Shown: piece by piece, positions 24,825-33,115 of the stretch
How positions within the stretch are numbered: the first letter of the stretch is position 1
How the letters are laid out: each line of letters opens with the position of its first letter
Origin: Syntrophomonas sp. UBA4922
GTDB taxonomy: Bacteria; Bacillota; Syntrophomonadia; Syntrophomonadales; Syntrophomonadaceae
Assembly: GCA_002398825.1 (NCBI GenBank)
Contig: DHBS01000040.1
Span: forward strand, 94,526 to 142,988
Length of the DNA stretch: 48,463 nucleotides
Reading direction: 5' to 3'
Made by a program: the position numbers and the translations under genes
The notes under the pieces: model-generated
Told to the model about the DNA's origin: nothing
Database searches by the model: none
Seen by the model: only the letters and a program-made list of their open reading frames with translations

Positions 24825-25574
24825 ATGACGCTTTCCCAGATTAATATATTAGGAAGCAAACTGCATCCGGTCAGTATGGCCCAATGCCTGGAGATAATTG
24901 CCCGGGGTATTCAAATCAACCAGGCTATGCATGTGATTACCCTAAATGCTGAGATTGTTTATCAGGCCAGAAAAAATCAGTATTTACAGCGGGTGATCAG
25001 CCAGGCCGACCTGGTTACCGCAGACGGCATCGGTGTGGTTTGGGGAGCCCGCTATCTGGGCTATCAGGTTCCGGAGCGTGTTACCGGGATTGACCTGATG
25101 CTGAAATTGACCGAAAAGGCCGCAAAGATGGGCTGGCCGATTTATCTTTTGGGAGCTGCTCCGGGGGTAGCCCTTGAAGCATCCCGGGCACTCGGCCAAC
25201 GCTGTCCCGGCCTGAAAATAGCAGGCTGTCACGACGGGTATTTTACTGCACAGGAAGTTCCGGGCATTGTGGAGGATATAAACAGCTCTTCAGCCCGGAT
25301 ATTATTCGTAGCCCTGGGTGCGCCCAAACAGGAGTTTTGGATCAGGGAGCATTTTGGGGAACTCCAGATCCCGGTCAGGATCGGGGTTGGAGGCAGCCTG
25401 GACGTAATTGCGGGGATAAAAAAACGGGCTCCAGGGTTTTTCATCAGGTTTAACCTGGAATGGCTGTATCGTTTGCTTACTGAACCCAGCCGTTTCAAGC
25501 GGCAGTTGACCCTGCCCTTATTTGCTATCAGTATTCTGGTCGAAGGTTTAAAAAGAAACAGATTCTTGTCCTGA
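24825..25574 (+). CDS. WecG/TagA/CpsF family glycosyltransferase (GT26)
   Basis: A 249-residue enzyme of family GT26, which adds an N-acetylmannosamine or related sugar to a undecaprenyl-diphosphate-linked GlcNAc at the inner membrane face. Family motifs are VITLNAEIVYQAR, ADLVTADGIGVVW with the catalytic Asp region, PERVTGIDLM, PIYLLGAAPG and LFVALGAPKQEFWI. TagA uses this chemistry to start wall teichoic acid, but no other teichoic acid genes are nearby, so the product glycan is not known. GGTGGTG precedes the ATG. The FtsA-like gene starts 24 bases after it. Confidence 0.9.
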   Translation: MTLSQINILGSKLHPVSMAQCLEIIARGIQINQAMHVITLNAEIVYQARKNQYLQRVISQADLVTADGIGVVWGARYLGYQVPERVTGIDLMLKLTEKAAKMGWPIYLLGAAPGVALEASRALGQRCPGLKIAGCHDGYFTAQEVPGIVEDINSSSARILFVALGAPKQEFWIREHFGELQIPVRIGVGGSLDVIAGIKKRAPGFFIRFNLEWLYRLLTEPSRFKRQLTLPLFAISILVEGLKRNRFLS

Positions 25575-25598
25575 TTGGTACGGATAAGGGGGTTTGAG

Positions 25599-27734
25599 GT
25601 GGAACATCAGACTATATATGCCCTGGACATTGGAACCAGAAAAATCGTGGGCCTGGTTATGCAAAAGCAAGAAGATCATTTGCAGGTTCTGGATAGTGAA
25701 ATGATTGAACACAAGACCCGGGCCATGATGGATGGTCAGATTCATGATGTAGATGCAGTAGCGGAAACCATTCGCAGGATAACCAGGATCCTGGAGGAAA
25801 GACTGCAGATCCCGCTCACCGCTGCCGCGGTGGCAGCTGCGGGAAGGGCCCTCAAAACCTCGGTAGGCAAGGCCGAGGCCAAACGCGGCTTGCTGCACGA
25901 AATCAGCCTTGATGAAGTCCGGGCGCTGGAAATCGAAGCCGTACAGCAAGCCCGCATCGCATTGTTGCAGGATCAAACTCAGCAATCAGGAGACGCACAA
26001 TATTTTTGCGCGGGATACAGCGTAGTCTATTACCGCCTTGAAGATCAATATATTCAAAACCTGGTGGGGCAAGTGGGCGGATTTATAGAAGTTGAGGCAA
26101 TAGCAACCTTTCTGCCCCGGGTGGTGGTAGACAGTTTGTTTTCCGCCTTAAAGCGCGCCGGCCTGGAGCTGTTGAGCATGACCCTGGAACCAATCGCGGC
26201 CCTATCCGTAGCAATTCCCCCCGGTTTACGCCTGTTGAACCTGGCTCTGGTCGATATAGGAGCCGGCACCTCCGACATCGCTGTGGTGAAAGAAGGCAAT
26301 ATTACCGCATATGCCATGGTTCCGATGGGCGGAGATGAACTCACCGAAACCCTGGCCTCGCATTATCTGTTGGATTTTCATCATGCCGAAGATGTAAAGC
26401 GTCAAATAGCTCTTGGGGAAACCATAGAGATTAAAGATATACTCAAGAATAGCGGCATGGTAGACAGTAAGGCTATGCTGGCCCAACTGCAGCCAATGAT
26501 CAACGATATTAGCGGCAAGATTGCAGGGCATATACTGGATTTAAACCAAAAACCACCGGATGCGGTGGTCTGTGTAGGTGGGGGCAGCCTGACCCCTTCG
26601 CTGATTGCGACCCTGGCGGATCAATTGGAACTGCCCCATAACAGAGTGGGAATACGTACTGCAGAGGGCTTCGAGGCCATTCGCTGTCAGCACCCCAACC
26701 TGCAGGGGCCTCAGGGGGTGACGCCGCTGGGTATTGCTTACCACTCCTTCATATTTCCCCCGCTGCCCTTCATTACTGTTACATTGAATCAGGCTAACCT
26801 GATGCTGTGGAATGTGGGGGAAATGACCGTAGGCAATGCCCTGCTGAGCTCGGGCACATCTTTAGCCAGCATATACGGCAGGCCAGGTTTGGGCAAGACA
26901 GTAACTATTAATGGCAAGATAAAGGCATTCCCGGGAACGCTAGGAACCGCGCCAATAGTGCAGGTCAATGGCCAGGCAGCAACTCTTGACACCCCTTTGA
27001 ATCATGGCGATCAGATCGAATTCGTACCCGGCTGCAGCGGTCAGGATGCCCGGGTAGCCTTATCAGACCTGTTTGACCTTGGAGCCGGGGAGGTTAAGGT
27101 GAACGGCCGGCAATTGCGCATCAAACCGTTGATAACTGTTAATGGCCGGGAAGTTGCCAGTCCCGGATTCGAAATCCCCGACCGTGCCCGGGTGGATTTT
27201 CAACCAGCCAACTCCCTGAAATACATTTTGCAGGAAGCCGGGGTTCCAGAATACCAGCTGCAGTCGAGGTCTTATGCTTTTGTCCTGGGGAACGAAGATA
27301 AGCAAATAGTATGGCTTCCCATCAAGGTGGAAGTCAATGGTCAACCTGCTCAGCTCGATGATGTGGTTCCCTGGGAGGCTGAGGTGACGTACACTCTCTT
27401 ACCGCCCCATCCGATTCTGCAAGAGATCCTGGAAGATACTGATGCATGCCGGTTGCGGGTTTACGTCAATGATGAGGAACTGGTGATAAACGCCCCGGGA
27501 GCCGGCATACTGATGGACGGAAAACCGGTCCCTACAACCGCGGAGTTGATCGACGGAAGCACCATCAGTCTGGATCACAGCATCAGCAGTGCCATTTTGA
27601 GCGATATATTTCAGGTTTATGGCTTGAATCCTAACCTCAACGCCAGGCTGGTGTTGAAAGTTAACGGGAGTGAGGCCGGTTTTACTACCCCCATCAAGGC
27701 TGGCGACCGCATCGAAGTATTCTGGGAAGAGTAG
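25599..27734 (+). CDS. FtsA-like actin-fold protein with long C-terminal repeat region
   Basis: A 711-residue protein. Residues 1-345 are an FtsA/PilM-type actin fold: ALDIGTRKIVGLV (phosphate 1), VDIGAGTSDIAVVKEG (phosphate 2, residues 218-233) and VCVGGGSLTPSL (adenosine loop, near 326). From about residue 430 to the end there are several units of the form V-x-V-N-G ... G-D-x-I, for example TVTINGKIKAF, IVQVNGQAATLD, VEVNGQPAQLD and LVLKVNGSEAGF with GDRIEVFW, which look like beta-grasp or similar small beta-domains. FtsA proper is about 420 residues. The start is GTG at 25599 with AAGGGGG upstream. Its role is probably in the cell envelope or division; the tail function is unknown. Confidence 0.8.
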   Translation: MEHQTIYALDIGTRKIVGLVMQKQEDHLQVLDSEMIEHKTRAMMDGQIHDVDAVAETIRRITRILEERLQIPLTAAAVAAAGRALKTSVGKAEAKRGLLHEISLDEVRALEIEAVQQARIALLQDQTQQSGDAQYFCAGYSVVYYRLEDQYIQNLVGQVGGFIEVEAIATFLPRVVVDSLFSALKRAGLELLSMTLEPIAALSVAIPPGLRLLNLALVDIGAGTSDIAVVKEGNITAYAMVPMGGDELTETLASHYLLDFHHAEDVKRQIALGETIEIKDILKNSGMVDSKAMLAQLQPMINDISGKIAGHILDLNQKPPDAVVCVGGGSLTPSLIATLADQLELPHNRVGIRTAEGFEAIRCQHPNLQGPQGVTPLGIAYHSFIFPPLPFITVTLNQANLMLWNVGEMTVGNALLSSGTSLASIYGRPGLGKTVTINGKIKAFPGTLGTAPIVQVNGQAATLDTPLNHGDQIEFVPGCSGQDARVALSDLFDLGAGEVKVNGRQLRIKPLITVNGREVASPGFEIPDRARVDFQPANSLKYILQEAGVPEYQLQSRSYAFVLGNEDKQIVWLPIKVEVNGQPAQLDDVVPWEAEVTYTLLPPHPILQEILEDTDACRLRVYVNDEELVINAPGAGILMDGKPVPTTAELIDGSTISLDHSISSAILSDIFQVYGLNPNLNARLVLKVNGSEAGFTTPIKAGDRIEVFWEE

Positions 27735-28106
27735 AACTTTTTATATACTCGTTCAGCTGCTTAAGGGAATCCTTTAATACAAGGACTCCCTTTCTTGTTT
27801 CTGCAAAAGCCAGCTTTGTACTGTCATACTGCCGGTAAAAACGGCTCTGCAGAGGCAGCCCGCCCGTTTATGGCTGATAGTCCGGCAAAGGACAGGGGCG
27901 TTTTTGCTATTTTGCCGTTCGAACGGCAACAATAGGTTTAGCACTAGCCACACCACCAGTTTGGAATGCTTAAGTATAAACGGCAATAACCGCTTTAACA
28001 CCAAGGGACGCTCATACTTCAGGCCAGAGCCGGTTTTTAACTTAACGCTAAAAAGGGAGTTTGGCCGGAGCGAAAATTATCAGTCTTTCTAATAAAAGGA
28101 TTTTCG
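27735..28106. other. Long spacer with hairpins and a near-repeat
   Basis: No convincing gene. It holds the terminator of the FtsA-like gene (27763-27800), a palindrome CTCTGCAGAG (27845-27854), a hairpin-rich stretch ending in GGGGCGTTTTTGC (to about 27908) that could be a second terminator, a perfect 18-base palindrome TTGCCGTTCGAACGGCAA (27912-27929), and two imperfect 27-base repeats 57 bases apart beginning AACGGCAA at 27922 and 27979. A 62-codon reading frame at 27904-28092 has no ribosome-binding site and low-complexity content, and I do not call it. Confidence 0.5.
27763..27800 (+). terminator. Terminator after the FtsA-like gene
   Basis: AAGGGAATCCTT (27763-27774) and AAGGACTCCCTT (27781-27792) form a 12-position stem with one mismatch and a 6-base loop, followed by TCTTGTTTCT. 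Confidence 0.75.
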
Positions 28107-28135
28107 TTTACTTTTCTCTATTTTATTATTAAAAT
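28107..28135 (+). promoter_or_regulatory. Sigma-A promoter of the ctsR operon
   Basis: TTTACT (28107-28112), a 17-base spacer and TAAAAT (28130-28135) match the sigma-A consensus at 4 of 6 and 5 of 6 positions. Transcription would start near 28142, just before the CtsR operator. Confidence 0.6.
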
Positions 28136-28144
28136 AAACTTAAA

Positions 28145-28161
28145 GGTCAATAATAGTCAAA
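28145..28161 (+). promoter_or_regulatory. CtsR operator
   Basis: GGTCAAT (28145-28151), three bases (AAT) and AGTCAAA (28155-28161) form the tandem heptad of the CtsR box, (A/G)GTCAAA NNN (A/G)GTCAAA, with one mismatch. It lies at the predicted transcription start and 13 bases before the ctsR start codon, so CtsR should repress its own operon until heat or protein stress. Confidence 0.9.
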
Positions 28162-28173
28162 GGGGATCTGGCC

Positions 28174-28611
28174 TTGAGAAGAAGCATAACTGACCGAATC
28201 GAACAATATATTAAGGTGTTGATCAACCGCAGTGATCTTCAGCAGATAGAAATACAGCGGGCCGAGTTGGCTGAAACCTTTTCATGTGTGCCCTCGCAGG
28301 TGACTTATGTATTGTCCACCCGCTTCAGCTATAAAGACGGCTATATCACTGAAAGCAGACGCGGCGGCAAGGGCTTTGTGCGCATTACCCGCGTTAAATC
28401 AGATGCCGGTAGTTGCAGCCGGGTGCAGGCTGATATAAAGGATCTGATTGCTCATTTAAAGGAGGACCAGCATCTGGGAGAATCTGAAGCCCGCTTGCTC
28501 CAGGACTTATTGTTTACTCTTTTTATGGATCTTTCCAAAGAACAGCGACATCTGGTTTTATCCAAGCTGGTTGAGGCCATGGCCCGATATTCCGGCTTGC
28601 AGACCGACTAG
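28174..28611 (+). CDS. ctsR: Class III stress repressor CtsR
   Basis: A 145-residue dimeric repressor of clp genes. The N-terminal winged helix-turn-helix holds FSCVPSQVTYVLSTRFSYKDGYI, followed by the glycine-rich wing ESRRGGKGFVRI that acts as the heat sensor in the family. The start is TTG at 28174 with AAGGGGAT upstream. Its own operator lies directly before the gene. McsB and ClpC encoded downstream control its activity and turnover. Confidence 0.96.
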   Translation: MRRSITDRIEQYIKVLINRSDLQQIEIQRAELAETFSCVPSQVTYVLSTRFSYKDGYITESRRGGKGFVRITRVKSDAGSCSRVQADIKDLIAHLKEDQHLGESEARLLQDLLFTLFMDLSKEQRHLVLSKLVEAMARYSGLQTD

Positions 28612-28624
28612 GAGGCTATAGATT

Positions 28625-29137
28625 ATGCAGTGCGATGAATGTAAACAGAAACCGGCTACAGTCCATTTAACCGAAATGTACAATGGGCAGAAGAGCGAAA
28701 TGCATTTATGCCCATCGTGCGCAGCCAAAAAAGGCGCCTTGATGTTTGATCCCAACCAGTTCAACATCCCTAACCTGCTGGGAGGATTTTTGGGCGGAAA
28801 TCAAGCCCTGCAAGGTGCGGGTTTGGCCAATCCCACCACACAGGCTACCTGCCAGAATTGCGGGGTCAGGTTTATGGATATACGCAACACTGGTAAACTG
28901 GGATGCCCGAACTGCTATCAGGCTTTTGAGGATGAGCTGGAATCAGCACTGAAGAGGATTCACGGCAATAGCCAGCATACCGGCAAAATACCGCTGCGCA
29001 GCGGAGAAAAGACCAGGATAAAACGGCAGGTTGAAGACTTAAAGGAGCAGCTGCAGTCCGCGATTTTGGCAGAAGATTATGAGAAAGCCGCTGAAATTAG
29101 GGATGCATTAAAAGAAATTGAAAAAAAGCTGGATTAG
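28625..29137 (+). CDS. mcsA: McsA, activator of the arginine kinase McsB
   Basis: A 170-residue protein with zinc-finger cysteine pairs: CDEC (residues 3-6), CPSC (residues 29-32), CQNC near 78 and CPNC near 98. At the C-terminus is a UVR domain (QLQSAILAEDYEKAAEIRDALKEIEKKL) that can bind ClpC. McsA binds McsB and stimulates its kinase activity. GGAGG lies before the ATG. Confidence 0.94.
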   Translation: MQCDECKQKPATVHLTEMYNGQKSEMHLCPSCAAKKGALMFDPNQFNIPNLLGGFLGGNQALQGAGLANPTTQATCQNCGVRFMDIRNTGKLGCPNCYQAFEDELESALKRIHGNSQHTGKIPLRSGEKTRIKRQVEDLKEQLQSAILAEDYEKAAEIRDALKEIEKKLD

Positions 29138-29150
29138 AGGTGATATCCAG

Positions 29151-30218
29151 ATGGGTATTGATTCTTTATTGTATAGCACTCATGTTGGTTGGATGGACAG
29201 TTCCGCCGGACCCGAAACGGATGTAGCCATAAGCAGCCGGGTCAGGCTGGCTCGAAATCTCGATGCGGTCCCTTTTCCGCATCTGTTGAATGAACAAACC
29301 GGAAAAAAAGTCATAGATCTGGTAAAGCAGGCTTGCTCCCAGAGTGAATATGAGCCATTGCGGTCCCTGCAGGGGGTGACCTTTGATCAGCTCTCTGAAC
29401 TGGACCGCCAGATACTGATGGAAAAGCACTTGATCAGTCCTCAGCACGCTCACTTCAATGACAGTTATCGGGGCTTGCTGGTTAATGAAGACGGTTCACG
29501 GTCCATAATGATCAATGAAGAGGATCACCTGAGAATACAGGGCCTGTTGCCGGGCTTTGACCTGGAAAAATGCAATGATGCAGTGCAGATGCTGGATGAT
29601 GAACTGGAAAAGGTTCTAACCTACGCTTTTGACGGATACCGCGGTTATCTGACCGCCTGCCCCACTAATGTGGGCACCGGGATGAGGGCTTCGGTAATGC
29701 TGCATCTGCCAGGGATGGCCATGACGGCCCAAACCAACCGCATTTTTCACAATATCGGCCAGCTGGGGATGACTGTCAGGGGTCTATATGGCGAAGGCAC
29801 TGAAATACTGGGCAATTTCTATCAGCTTTCCAATCAGGTGACACTGGGACTAAGTGAAGAAGAAATCTGCCATAACCTGACCCTGGTAACACGCCAGATT
29901 ATTGAACAGGAGCGCAGGGTGAGGGACAGCTTGCAGAAGGGTATGGCCTACCAGCTGCAGGACAGGATCGGCCGGGCTTATGGGTTGTTGAGCCATGCGG
30001 GTATCATCAGTTCCAACGAGGCTTTAACTCTGCTGTCTGACCTGCGTCTGGGTGTAGACCTGGGACTCATCACTCATATTCAGGCAACTGCCATTAACGA
30101 ACTCATTGTAGCCATCAGGCCGGCTCACCTGCAAAAAAGAGCCGGGCAGGAGATGGATGCATTTCAACGTGATATAAAGAGGGCTGAAGTCATCAAAGAT
30201 ATTTTGTTCAGAAAATAA
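29151..30218 (+). CDS. mcsB: Protein arginine kinase McsB
   Basis: A 355-residue kinase of the phosphagen-kinase fold that phosphorylates arginines of damaged proteins and of CtsR, marking them for ClpCP. Nucleotide-binding arginines lie in VAISSRVRLARN (residues 26-37), and the catalytic loop is TACPTNVGTGMRAS with the active-site Cys. I chose the ATG at 29151 because GAGGTGAT lies seven bases before it; an upstream in-frame TTG at 29118 would overlap mcsA. The opposing phosphatase YwlE is encoded at 7405. Confidence 0.96.
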   Translation: MGIDSLLYSTHVGWMDSSAGPETDVAISSRVRLARNLDAVPFPHLLNEQTGKKVIDLVKQACSQSEYEPLRSLQGVTFDQLSELDRQILMEKHLISPQHAHFNDSYRGLLVNEDGSRSIMINEEDHLRIQGLLPGFDLEKCNDAVQMLDDELEKVLTYAFDGYRGYLTACPTNVGTGMRASVMLHLPGMAMTAQTNRIFHNIGQLGMTVRGLYGEGTEILGNFYQLSNQVTLGLSEEEICHNLTLVTRQIIEQERRVRDSLQKGMAYQLQDRIGRAYGLLSHAGIISSNEALTLLSDLRLGVDLGLITHIQATAINELIVAIRPAHLQKRAGQEMDAFQRDIKRAEVIKDILFRK

Positions 30219-30257
30219 ACCATAAGCCTTCGGGCTTGAAAAGGAGGATATGCGACT

Positions 30258-32801
30258 ATGTTCAGAAAGTTTACACAACGTGCCCGTAACGCGGTCCTAC
30301 ACGCTCAGGAAGAAGCTAAACAATTGAACCATCCCGCAATAGGCACCGAACATATACTGTTAGGCTTGCTGCGTGAAGGTGAAGGGGTGGGGGCCAAGGC
30401 CTTGCTCAGCCTGGGTGTGGATCTGGAGAAGCTGAGGGAAGAAGTTACCAAAGTAATGGGAGAAAGCAATACCGCCCGGGAACAGCAGGCCGGAGATCTG
30501 CCCATCACGCCGCGGGCTAAAAAAGTGTTCAATCTGGCATTTGACGAAGCCCGCCTGCAGGGGGTTAATTATGTAGGCACCGAGCACCTGCTTCTGGCCC
30601 TGTTGAGGGAAGAAGAAGGCGTAGCCGGACAGGTCTTGATATCTATGTCGCTCAAGCTGGATGAGGTCAGGGAACAGGTCATTATCCTCCTGGGAGGAGA
30701 GACCCCTTCAAACCATCAGGGCGGTCAGTCCTATAACGAACAGCCCCCTACTCCCGTGCCGCCTCAATCCAAAAGGAAAGGCAAGAGCAAAACCCCGACT
30801 TTAGACGCCTTCAGCCGGGACTTGACCCAGGATGCCACCGAAGGCCGCCTGGATCCTGTAATCGGCCGCAACCGGGAAATTGAGCGGGTTATACAAGTTT
30901 TATCCCGCCGCACCAAAAACAATCCGGTTTTGATCGGTGATCCCGGGGTAGGCAAAACCGCCATAGTGGAAGGATTGGCCCAGCGCATCATGGAAAACCG
31001 GGTCCCTGAGATTCTGGGAGGCAAAAGGGTGGTTACCCTGGATCTATCCTCCATGATCGCCGGGACCAAATACCGCGGTGAATTTGAAGATCGACTCACC
31101 AAAATCATCGCGGAGATCAAAGGGGCCGGGGATATCATTATCTTCATAGACGAATTGCACACTATTGTTGGGGCCGGTGCTGCCGAGGGTGCTATTGATG
31201 CCGCCAATATTCTGAAGCCCTCCCTGGCTCGGGGTGAGTTCCAATGTGTGGGGGCCACTACCCTGGACGAATATCGCAAGCACATTGAGAAGGATGCCGC
31301 TTTGGAACGGCGCTTCCAACCTATTCTGGTGGATGAGCCCAGTCAGGAGGAGAGCATTGAAATCCTCAAGGGCCTGCGCGATCGCTATGAAGCGCATCAT
31401 GGGGTGAAAATCAGCGATGAGGCCATAGAAGCGGCGGTGCGTCTATCGGCGCGCTATATCAGCGACCGCTTTCTTCCCGACAAAGCCATCGATCTTATCG
31501 ATGAGGCCTCATCAAAGGTACGACTGATCAATTATATTGTGCCTGATGAACTAAAAGCCAAAGAAGCCAAATTAGAGGAACTTATTAAAGAGAAAGAAGA
31601 GGCGATCAACGCCCAGGAATATGAAAAAGCTGCCTACATGCGCGATGAAGAGCAACGGCTCAAAACTGAGATTGAAAACGACCGCAAGGAATGGGTCAAC
31701 CAGCGCAATCTCACCGTGGGTTCAGTAGGCGAAGAAGAGATCGCCAGCATCGTTTCCAACTGGACCGGAGTTCCGGTAAGCAAACTGGCAGCCGAGGAAA
31801 GTGAGCGCCTGGTGAATCTGGAAGAGGTCTTACACCAGAGGGTGATCGGACAGGAGGAGGCGGTACAGGCCATATCCAGGGCAGTGCGGCGCTCCCGGGC
31901 CGGTTTGAAGAATCCCAAACGGCCTATCGGCTCCTTTGTTTTCCTGGGCCCCACCGGGGTCGGTAAGACTGAATTGGCCCGAGCCCTGGCCGAGGCCATG
32001 TTTGGCACCGAAGAGGCCGTGATACGGCTTGATATGTCGGAATATATGGAGAAACACGCCGTATCCAGGATGATCGGATCTCCTCCCGGCTATGTCGGTT
32101 ACGACGAAGGTGGCCAACTTACCGAGAAGGTGCGCCGTAAGCCTTACTCGGTCATTCTCCTGGATGAAATCGAAAAGGCTCATCCTGATGTGTTCAATAT
32201 CCTCTTGCAGGTATTGGAAGATGGCAGGCTCACGGACGGGCAGGGAAGAACGGTTGATTTTCGTAATACCATCTTGATCATGACTTCCAACGTAGGAGCC
32301 CAGATGATCAAGAGCGGCAATAAAGTCGGCTTTAGCACCGCGATTGACGAAGCCGAAAACTACAACCGCATGAAGGACCGGATCATGGAACAGCTCAAGC
32401 ATACCTTCCGGCCCGAGTTTATCAACCGGGTGGATGAGTTGATTGTTTTCCAGAGCCTGTCTGAAGACGAATTGCGTCAAATCGTGGAGTTGCTGCTTAA
32501 AGACTTCTTCAAGCGGGTGGAGGAAAACGGCTATGAGATGCGAATCAGCGATGCGGCCAAGGCCATCATCATGAAAGAAGGTTTCGAACCGGCCTATGGC
32601 GCCCGGCCTTTGAAAAGGGCCCTGCAAAGACTCATTGAAGATGCCGTATCCGAAGAGATCCTTAAGAAAACCGTGCAGCCCGGCGATACCATTTTGATAG
32701 ATGGTCAGGATGGACAGATTGTAGTCAAAAAGAAAATCGTGCAGCCGGGCGACACTATGATCGACGGTCAGGACGGCCAGATGGCAGTCAAAGAGTTGTA
32801 A
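30258..32801 (+). CDS. clpC: ClpC AAA+ unfoldase with duplicated C-terminus
   Basis: An 847-residue Hsp100 unfoldase that feeds substrates to ClpP. In order: two N-terminal Clp repeats (residues 1-145, TEHILLGLLREGEGVGAKAL and TEHLLLALLREEEGVAGQVL), AAA+ domain 1 (Walker A GDPGVGKTA, Walker B IIIFIDELHT), a middle domain with a UVR motif (EKEEAINAQEYEKAAYMRDE), and AAA+ domain 2 (GPTGVGKTEL). The end is unusual: the 22-residue unit at 803-824 (KKTVQPGDTILIDGQDGQ...) is repeated as residues 825-845. Most ClpC proteins are about 810-820 residues. AAAGGAGGA lies before the ATG. Confidence 0.97.
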   Translation: MFRKFTQRARNAVLHAQEEAKQLNHPAIGTEHILLGLLREGEGVGAKALLSLGVDLEKLREEVTKVMGESNTAREQQAGDLPITPRAKKVFNLAFDEARLQGVNYVGTEHLLLALLREEEGVAGQVLISMSLKLDEVREQVIILLGGETPSNHQGGQSYNEQPPTPVPPQSKRKGKSKTPTLDAFSRDLTQDATEGRLDPVIGRNREIERVIQVLSRRTKNNPVLIGDPGVGKTAIVEGLAQRIMENRVPEILGGKRVVTLDLSSMIAGTKYRGEFEDRLTKIIAEIKGAGDIIIFIDELHTIVGAGAAEGAIDAANILKPSLARGEFQCVGATTLDEYRKHIEKDAALERRFQPILVDEPSQEESIEILKGLRDRYEAHHGVKISDEAIEAAVRLSARYISDRFLPDKAIDLIDEASSKVRLINYIVPDELKAKEAKLEELIKEKEEAINAQEYEKAAYMRDEEQRLKTEIENDRKEWVNQRNLTVGSVGEEEIASIVSNWTGVPVSKLAAEESERLVNLEEVLHQRVIGQEEAVQAISRAVRRSRAGLKNPKRPIGSFVFLGPTGVGKTELARALAEAMFGTEEAVIRLDMSEYMEKHAVSRMIGSPPGYVGYDEGGQLTEKVRRKPYSVILLDEIEKAHPDVFNILLQVLEDGRLTDGQGRTVDFRNTILIMTSNVGAQMIKSGNKVGFSTAIDEAENYNRMKDRIMEQLKHTFRPEFINRVDELIVFQSLSEDELRQIVELLLKDFFKRVEENGYEMRISDAAKAIIMKEGFEPAYGARPLKRALQRLIEDAVSEEILKKTVQPGDTILIDGQDGQIVVKKKIVQPGDTMIDGQDGQMAVKEL
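32664..32792 (+). repeat. Tandem duplication inside the clpC 3' end
   Basis: Bases 32664-32729 (22 codons) are followed directly by a similar 63-base copy at 32730-32792 (21 codons). The protein units KKTVQPGDT-ILIDGQDGQ and KKIVQPGDT-MIDGQDGQ align with a one-codon gap. Many third-position differences show that the duplication is not recent. Confidence 0.9.
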
Positions 32802-32805
32802 TACA

Positions 32806-32841
32806 AGGAAAGGCCAGGAAGATCGCTTCCCGGCCTTTTAA
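32806..32841 (+). terminator. Terminator of the ctsR-clpC operon
   Basis: Bases 32809-32821 and 32826-32838 form a 13-position stem with one mismatch (AAAGGCCAGGAAG against CTTCCCGGCCTTT) and a 4-base loop, ending in TTTT. It lies eight bases after the clpC stop. Confidence 0.85.
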
Positions 32842-32843
32842 CA

Positions 32844-33037
32844 TCAATGAGCGCTAGCGCGAATTGTGCGCCGAAATGCGGGCGGCATAGCCGCCTTCCT
32901 TACGCATTTCGTGTGCATCGCGCCGCGGGCGTTTTATCAAACGCCCCTTCAGTAGGAGACCCGCCTCACTACTGAAGACAAATGTGTTTATCCCATCCAC
33001 CAGCAGAGGCCGAGGTCTTAGGGGCGTTTGATAAAGC
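32844..33037 (-). repeat. 194-bp dispersed structured repeat, copy B
   Basis: This is the reverse-complement partner of 3677-3870, with about 93% identity over 194 positions and no gaps. It begins three or four bases after the T-run of the clpC terminator and ends 78 bases before radA, so it fills most of the 314-base gap between clpC and radA; the rest is the clpC terminator and the radA leader. The same pairings are kept, including the 13-pair outer arm, the CTTCAGTAG/CTACTGAAG inner hairpin and the GGCGGC/GCCGCC hairpin. Where this copy has C in the outer arm, copy A has T, which still pairs with the opposite G. No gene lies inside it. Confidence 0.9.
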
Positions 33038-33085
33038 CATTCATCGAGGTTTTTTAACAGCTCTTTTTCCTGGTACGATTTGGTA

Positions 33086-33091
33086 TATAAT
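33086..33091 (+). promoter_or_regulatory. Possible -10 box upstream of radA
   Basis: A TATAAT at 33086-33091, 24 bases before the radA start codon. I find no convincing -35 at 16-18 bases, so only the -10 can be offered. A promoter is expected here because a terminator and a repeat separate radA from clpC. Confidence 0.35.
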
Positions 33092-33115
33092 ATTTTTGTA
33101 AGGAGCCAATAAGCG

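Noticed and set aside
27904..28092. A 62-codon open frame with the repeat NGNNRFST / NGNNRFNT
   Set aside because: It starts at a TTG with no ribosome-binding site inside a T-run, and its repeats follow from the DNA repeats in the spacer. I report the DNA repeats instead.
31830..32627. A long antisense frame (265 codons) opposite clpC
   Set aside because: Long antisense frames are common opposite genes with strong codon bias. The product resembles no protein and clpC is certain on the + strand.
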